From positions 62,001 through 126,000 of the forward strand of contig CANNFU010000008.1 in assembly GCA_947503965.1 (NCBI GenBank): a stretch of DNA of 64,000 nt, in the 5' to 3' direction. Origin of the DNA: an uncultured Paracoccaceae bacterium. Its GTDB lineage: Bacteria; Pseudomonadota; Alphaproteobacteria; Rhodobacterales; Rhodobacteraceae. The notes under the pieces are model-generated. The model ran no database searches and was not told the origin of the DNA. It saw only the letters and a list, made by a program, of their open reading frames with translations. Positions within the stretch are counted from its first letter, which is position 1. Each line of letters begins with the position of its first letter. The position numbers and the translations under genes were made by a program. Shown piece by piece: positions 60,250 to 64,000 of this stretch.

Positions 60250-62073
60250 CTAAAGTAAACTGTCAGGCAAATCTTGCCGTCGGTAAATTACACTCATGTT
60301 CCGCTCAACGGCCATTGGTTCTATGCCCTGCTGCTTCAGTTGCTTCACAAGGTGACATGATCTCTTGGTCAACCGATGGCTCAAACGACCGACGGTTTCA
60401 TATTTTGCGAGAAATCTGTTGATTTCATTGTATCGGAAGAGTTGAACCGACTTTCGTGTACGGGGATGCAGAGCCTTCTCGGAAAGGATAAATCCTTCAG
60501 AAACAAGCCATGGGACAGTCAAGCAATTGATCCTCAGATGTTTGCGGAGTTCATCGCTGCCTAGTCCTAGAAGAGGTGGGCCTTCCAACTCGTCGAGCAA
60601 TTCCTCTTTGGCGACACATATACCGCTGATGCCAGCGCGATCACTTATCCTGCCAACCGTTTTCAACCGCTTATCCAGAAGCAATCGTAGCAAAGTACTG
60701 ATACTCGTTTTGCATGAACTCTGAACTGAGCCGATAGGAAGCATACCAGGCGGGATATCCGCCAGGGGTATTGCATTTTCACTTACGGATTTCGCAAAAT
60801 CATCAAGACTTGAAAGTGAATAGCGAGGCGCAGTTTCGGGGGCAAATGCGAACGGTTTGATGAGACCGTTAGAAACCAGACGCGAGAAAGTCGATGGGCA
60901 CACCCCCAATTTACGCGCGGCGGGTTTTATGGTGACAGTGTTCCCATAATCGTGGAGCCAGACATCCCAATCAGCAGATTTCACCCACAGGTTGCTGGAT
61001 GGTCTCGGTAGGTGTTCGAGTGCTAATTTCTTCTGCGCGGCGGATAGTATCTTCCGCATTCGAATGACAGTAACATTCGTTTTCTTAGCGGCACTTGAAA
61101 TCGAATGTACCGTTCTATGGTCTACCTTTTCTCCCAACACGACTTCGCCGATAGCGCACGGATAGTTGTTGACGATAAAATCGCGCACGATTTCAATTAA
61201 TGGAGTACAACTTGGGCGATGCTGGATTCGATCAAGACACTGTGAAAAAGGGAAGAAGTCGGAGTAAAAGCCGCCTTTGGAGTGTTCAGGTTGGAGGTCT
61301 TTTAGTCTCTCGCATAGATGCTTCGGCCCTACAGAAAGGATATCGAAGCCGCGAGAAGTCGCATCGCGTAATATTCTCTCATCAACAATCGTCTGATCGC
61401 GCGTCGTGAAACCTAATGTCACAAGCCCGAGCTTCTCGCTAGCCCCAACGACTGTGGCTAAATCAAGTCTATCGACCCAACATGACGACGGCGATACTCC
61501 GTGCTTAAATCGATTGATGATGTATTGCTCCAATCTGCCGGGTGAGAGTTTGTCCCCAGATGCTAAGGCAGAAGCAATCAATGCTGCGTTATCTCTGACC
61601 CGTCCGGCAAAGTCATGCTTGCAGCGCCCCCGCTGAGGAGCTGGCAGGCATAACAGTGTTCTTCTATGGACCGGACAAACTCTTATACCCCCAATGTACC
61701 ACCATACAGGGGCACCTGATTGAAGGAATCCTTCACCTTTTCGCTTGGCCTCAGTGATGCAGTCCGGGCAAAGACTGAGAGTATCAAAACGCATCAGCTT
61801 TGGGGCCATCCATTCGCCACCGACCCATTTCGAGGTTGCCGACCTTCCCAATCTGTACGTAGACCTCAGTAACTTCTCGGAATCCACGCCCCCCAAGTCG
61901 CATAGGGAGGCAACTGCCGCCTCGTCGCCCGCCCTTAAGCGCGTCCACGAAACTCCCATGTCGTGGACGAACTCCTGAACTGTGGTGCACCCGTTTTTCT
62001 CGGCAAGCCGCGACGCCCAAGACGTTGCAGGTTCGCATTCCGAAGGATCGACACAAATAGCAAGGCCACTCAT
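60250..62073 (-). CDS. tniQ: TniQ/TnsD-like target-selection protein
   Basis: A 607-residue protein. The N-terminal TniQ domain carries a zinc-binding set at C102, C105, C133 and H136 (LCPDCITEAK ... VCPVHRRTLL). The long C-terminal region contains helix-turn-helix-like segments (KPAARKLGVCPSTFSRLVSNG). It is longer than minimal TniQ (about 300-400) and closer to TnsD, which directs insertion to a fixed site. Its start overlaps tniB by ATGA. Which target it recognises is unknown; the dgt insertion seen here could reflect it. Confidence 0.85.
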   Translation of the reverse strand: MSGLAICVDPSECEPATSWASRLAEKNGCTTVQEFVHDMGVSWTRLRAGDEAAVASLCDLGGVDSEKLLRSTYRLGRSATSKWVGGEWMAPKLMRFDTLSLCPDCITEAKRKGEGFLQSGAPVWWYIGGIRVCPVHRRTLLCLPAPQRGRCKHDFAGRVRDNAALIASALASGDKLSPGRLEQYIINRFKHGVSPSSCWVDRLDLATVVGASEKLGLVTLGFTTRDQTIVDERILRDATSRGFDILSVGPKHLCERLKDLQPEHSKGGFYSDFFPFSQCLDRIQHRPSCTPLIEIVRDFIVNNYPCAIGEVVLGEKVDHRTVHSISSAAKKTNVTVIRMRKILSAAQKKLALEHLPRPSSNLWVKSADWDVWLHDYGNTVTIKPAARKLGVCPSTFSRLVSNGLIKPFAFAPETAPRYSLSSLDDFAKSVSENAIPLADIPPGMLPIGSVQSSCKTSISTLLRLLLDKRLKTVGRISDRAGISGICVAKEELLDELEGPPLLGLGSDELRKHLRINCLTVPWLVSEGFILSEKALHPRTRKSVQLFRYNEINRFLAKYETVGRLSHRLTKRSCHLVKQLKQQGIEPMAVERNMSVIYRRQDLPDSLL

Positions 62074-63068
62074 TGCCTACCATCCAGTCCGATCGTCCTC
62101 GATCCAGCCCCATCAAGAAGTTTGCGTGCATCAATAGCGCGCCAGTCGTCAGCTACGATCGGGTTGCCGACATGTGAGCAACCGGATCGTCGCGCAAAAG
62201 CCCTGGCGAATGCATTTCTGTCGAGTTCACCGGCTGCTCTCGTAAGGGCATCTTCAATCGCCGCTACGATAAGCTCGATGACGAGTCCGAGCTCCTTAGC
62301 GGCCGCATGGATCAAGCGCCTCGCGAATTCGGCGCTGTTCAGATGATCATGATTTACCCTCAGCCCCGCAATTTCGGCGTAGTGCGTAACGATCCCCCTG
62401 ATTTCCTTCGCATGTGTCGTCATGTGTATCGAAGGGAATTCTACTGGCGTCAGGCGCCGACTCAGCTGCGCGTCCATGTTGACGAGCGATTGCAGCTCCC
62501 TGGTCCCGGACAAGATCAGGCCAGTTGGCCAATCGGATCGCTGCATGAGCGACTTGAGAGTATTGACGACAGCCTGCGACTCCCGACTAGCCTTCTCGTT
62601 GTAGAGATGCTGAACTTCATCCAGGTGTAGAAACAAGACCCTACGCTCGCTCAAGAGAGTCTGAATCTTGGACCAGATGACCGCAGCGGTTCGGTCGCGG
62701 TTCAGTGGGTAGCCAAGGCTCGTAAGGCAGTCGAACCCGACCGATTTCAGTGTCGCAGGTGCTGGTACTAGAAAACTAACGACATCGGCTCGCTCCACAT
62801 CGGGCTGGGGTAAATGCAGGTCCTGATGCTTGGCAAACAGCCGCCGTATCGCTGTTGTCTTGCCGGAACCGGAGGCTCCAATTACGACCAAGCCTCTGGC
62901 TTCAGAATGAAGGCCCCGCTCGATCTCAGCGCGTCGTCGATAGAGCAGCAGGTCGAATTCTTCCGCGAGGTGCAAGTACCGCTTGTGTTTGACGAAGCGC
63001 GTACGCAGGTCGGCTGTGACGCGCCCGATTTCTCGGGCGCGTTTCAGTTTGTGCTGGGGCTCAGTCAT
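62070..63068 (-). CDS. tniB: TniB/TnsC-like AAA+ ATPase
   Basis: A 332-residue ATPase with Walker A GASGSGKTT (residues 64-72), Walker B VLFLHLDEVQHL (D150-E151) and LILSGTRELQSLVNMDAQLSRRL (sensor region), as in TniB. It links target selector and transposase. The start at 63068 (MTEPQHKLKRAREIG) overlaps the end of tniA by eight bases; a longer frame would lie inside tniA. Confidence 0.9.
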   Translation of the reverse strand: MTEPQHKLKRAREIGRVTADLRTRFVKHKRYLHLAEEFDLLLYRRRAEIERGLHSEARGLVVIGASGSGKTTAIRRLFAKHQDLHLPQPDVERADVVSFLVPAPATLKSVGFDCLTSLGYPLNRDRTAAVIWSKIQTLLSERRVLFLHLDEVQHLYNEKASRESQAVVNTLKSLMQRSDWPTGLILSGTRELQSLVNMDAQLSRRLTPVEFPSIHMTTHAKEIRGIVTHYAEIAGLRVNHDHLNSAEFARRLIHAAAKELGLVIELIVAAIEDALTRAAGELDRNAFARAFARRSGCSHVGNPIVADDWRAIDARKLLDGAGSRTIGLDGRQ

Positions 63069-64000
63069 CCTCGACCTCCCAACCCGGAGCGTCATCGTTA
63101 TCGTCGTCGTCCGATCCAGGAACTGCATCGGTATCGTCAGGTGACCGCTTGGGGGTAAGCGACGATCCGAACGGATGGTCCTGTGGGTCGTCGTCGGTCG
63201 TATCCACAGAGCGCCAAGTCTTATTCTGAAACAAGGTATCCTCGAGCCTCTCGAGCGCCTTGGAGTCCACGCCTTCTGCGCCGGGCAAGAGCTGGTTCAA
63301 GCGGGTCTGCACGCTCTCGCGAATGCCGCGCAGTGCCTCTGTGCGCAGTTCCTGTCCAAGCTTCGCCTCAGCTTGGTGCTCTCGAGCGATCCTGGCGAAT
63401 TCCGCCTTCCACGCTTCGAGGGTGATCCCATCAAGATTGGCGTCACGCGCTGGAGCGTCATGCCAGGTGCGATCTTTAAGATATGCGACTCCACCGATAT
63501 CGTCGGGATCGATCCGCACCCGGAACTTCCGCTGGGACGAATGCGCATAGTGCTTCTGCAAATCCTCGGACGTGTAAAAATTGCTGAAGATTCGCAAGCC
63601 GTGCTTTGTAAGCTTTCGCTCGACCTCAATGCCGGTCGCAACACGGCGCGTCAGTCGGTCCGGCGGGCTCGGGACAAATCTTTCCCTTGCAAGCTCCTTC
63701 CACCTTTCCGAAGGGGTCTGTCCCTGAAGGCCGGAGTGCGGTTCATGGTGATAGAGGTCGACAACCCATCGAACGATGATGCGAAGGAGGTCCTCATCAT
63801 CAAGGATGGCCCTCTTGTCCGCTTCATAGTCGCCTAGCTCAGATACACTGGAAAATGTTCTGCCCGGCAGTAGGGACGCAAACTTGGTCGCAAAAGTCCC
63901 AAATGTACGTTCGACGGTTGCCCTGAGTTCTGGCACCCCAACCGGACCGAAATGTAGATGACCACCAAGGTCGGTGACAGCTGTCTGGAACTCGGTCGAG
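63061..64000 (-). CDS. tniA: TniA/TnsB-like DDE transposase, C-terminal part (runs off the window)
   Basis: The frame is open to the window edge: about 312 codons are visible from FQTAVTDLGGHLHFG onward. VPELRATVERTFGTF holds the catalytic Glu of the DDE triad (V-E-R-T-F-G-T), followed by LLPGRTF, VDLYHHEPHSGLQGQTPSERW and the beta-barrel and C-terminal domain typical of TniA. The C-terminus is strikingly acidic (SDDDDNDDAPGWEVEDD). The N-terminal DNA-binding part and the two Asp motifs lie outside. It is followed by tniB with an eight-base overlap. Confidence 0.9.
   Translation of the reverse strand, partial: STEFQTAVTDLGGHLHFGPVGVPELRATVERTFGTFATKFASLLPGRTFSSVSELGDYEADKRAILDDEDLLRIIVRWVVDLYHHEPHSGLQGQTPSERWKELARERFVPSPPDRLTRRVATGIEVERKLTKHGLRIFSNFYTSEDLQKHYAHSSQRKFRVRIDPDDIGGVAYLKDRTWHDAPARDANLDGITLEAWKAEFARIAREHQAEAKLGQELRTEALRGIRESVQTRLNQLLPGAEGVDSKALERLEDTLFQNKTWRSVDTTDDDPQDHPFGSSLTPKRSPDDTDAVPGSDDDDNDDAPGWEVEDD

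Larger units (their letters stand above)
60098..64000. mobile_element. Tn7/Tn5053-like transposon, one end and tniQ-tniB-tniA (continues past the window)
   Basis: The break in the dgt gene coincides with TGTTGATCACTGC at 60098, a plausible element end (such elements begin 5'-TGT). From there a tniQ-like, a tniB-like ATPase and a tniA-like DDE transposase gene follow on the minus strand. No tnsA is visible. The other end, any cargo and the target-site duplication lie outside the window. The first 150 bp (60098-60249) hold no gene, only a terminator-like hairpin and presumably transposase binding sites. Confidence 0.75.

Overview
The window looks like chromosome of an alphaproteobacterium of the Rhodobacteraceae (Roseobacter) type. 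The basis is a GC-rich coding style, tightly overlapping ATGA operons, exact FNR/FnrL-type boxes, an Na+-NQR operon with its own nqrM and apbE, a serralysin-like RTX protease, and Rhodobacteraceae-style sugar ABC and universal-stress genes. The species assignment is inference. I found no rRNA, convincing tRNA, CRISPR array or replication origin.

Layout. 0-7.4 kb: the start of a MarR-type regulator divergent from a membrane protein, then a TetR regulator with two operator copies controlling an RND efflux pair and a coupled lipoprotein hydrolase. 7.4-14.4 kb: a sugar ABC uptake and catabolism operon (ATPase, permease, binding protein, TIM-barrel isomerase, Gfo/Idh/MocA dehydrogenase) divergent from its LacI regulator, with twin LacI-type operators between them. 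14.6-16.4 kb: two RibD/DHFR-like reductases facing apart across a 27-bp palindrome, plus an HxlR regulator. 16.5-23.3 kb: nqrABCDEF-apbE-nqrM-CBS on the minus strand. Its NqrB is unusually short and lacks the SGAT flavin-attachment motif. A pentaheme cytochrome c diverges from nqrA across an exact FNR box.

24.7-28.4 kb: a GntP permease with a decayed patatin gene, a small HTH-like protein, and a MarR regulator with a cysteine-rich tail. 28.7-48 kb: a stress and low-oxygen island with a Kef-type antiporter, four universal-stress proteins (one of them a tandem pair), Hsp20, CbpA/CbpM, a MacAB-like exporter, a large RTX metalloprotease and small conserved genes. Three further FNR-like boxes sit in its divergent promoters, so part of this region is probably one anaerobic regulon together with the Nqr locus.

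48-57 kb: an AT-richer exopolysaccharide cassette (Wzy, Wzx, sugar transferase, epimerase, two glycosyltransferases, methyltransferase). It has an IS5-family remnant on one side, whose end supplies the wzy stop codon, and an IS91-family remnant on the other. 57.3-58.1 kb: a TetR gene with an 18-bp palindromic operator and the stump of its target gene. 58.1-64 kb: a broken dgt-like dGTPase/nucleotidyltransferase pair cut by one end of a Tn7/Tn5053-like transposon (tniQ, tniB and tniA, the last running off the window).

Most notable: the NqrB variant with its linked pentaheme cytochrome and FNR control; the set of four FNR-like boxes; the transposon inserted in a dGTPase-nucleotidyltransferase locus; and several multi-copy operators that assign regulators to their neighbours.
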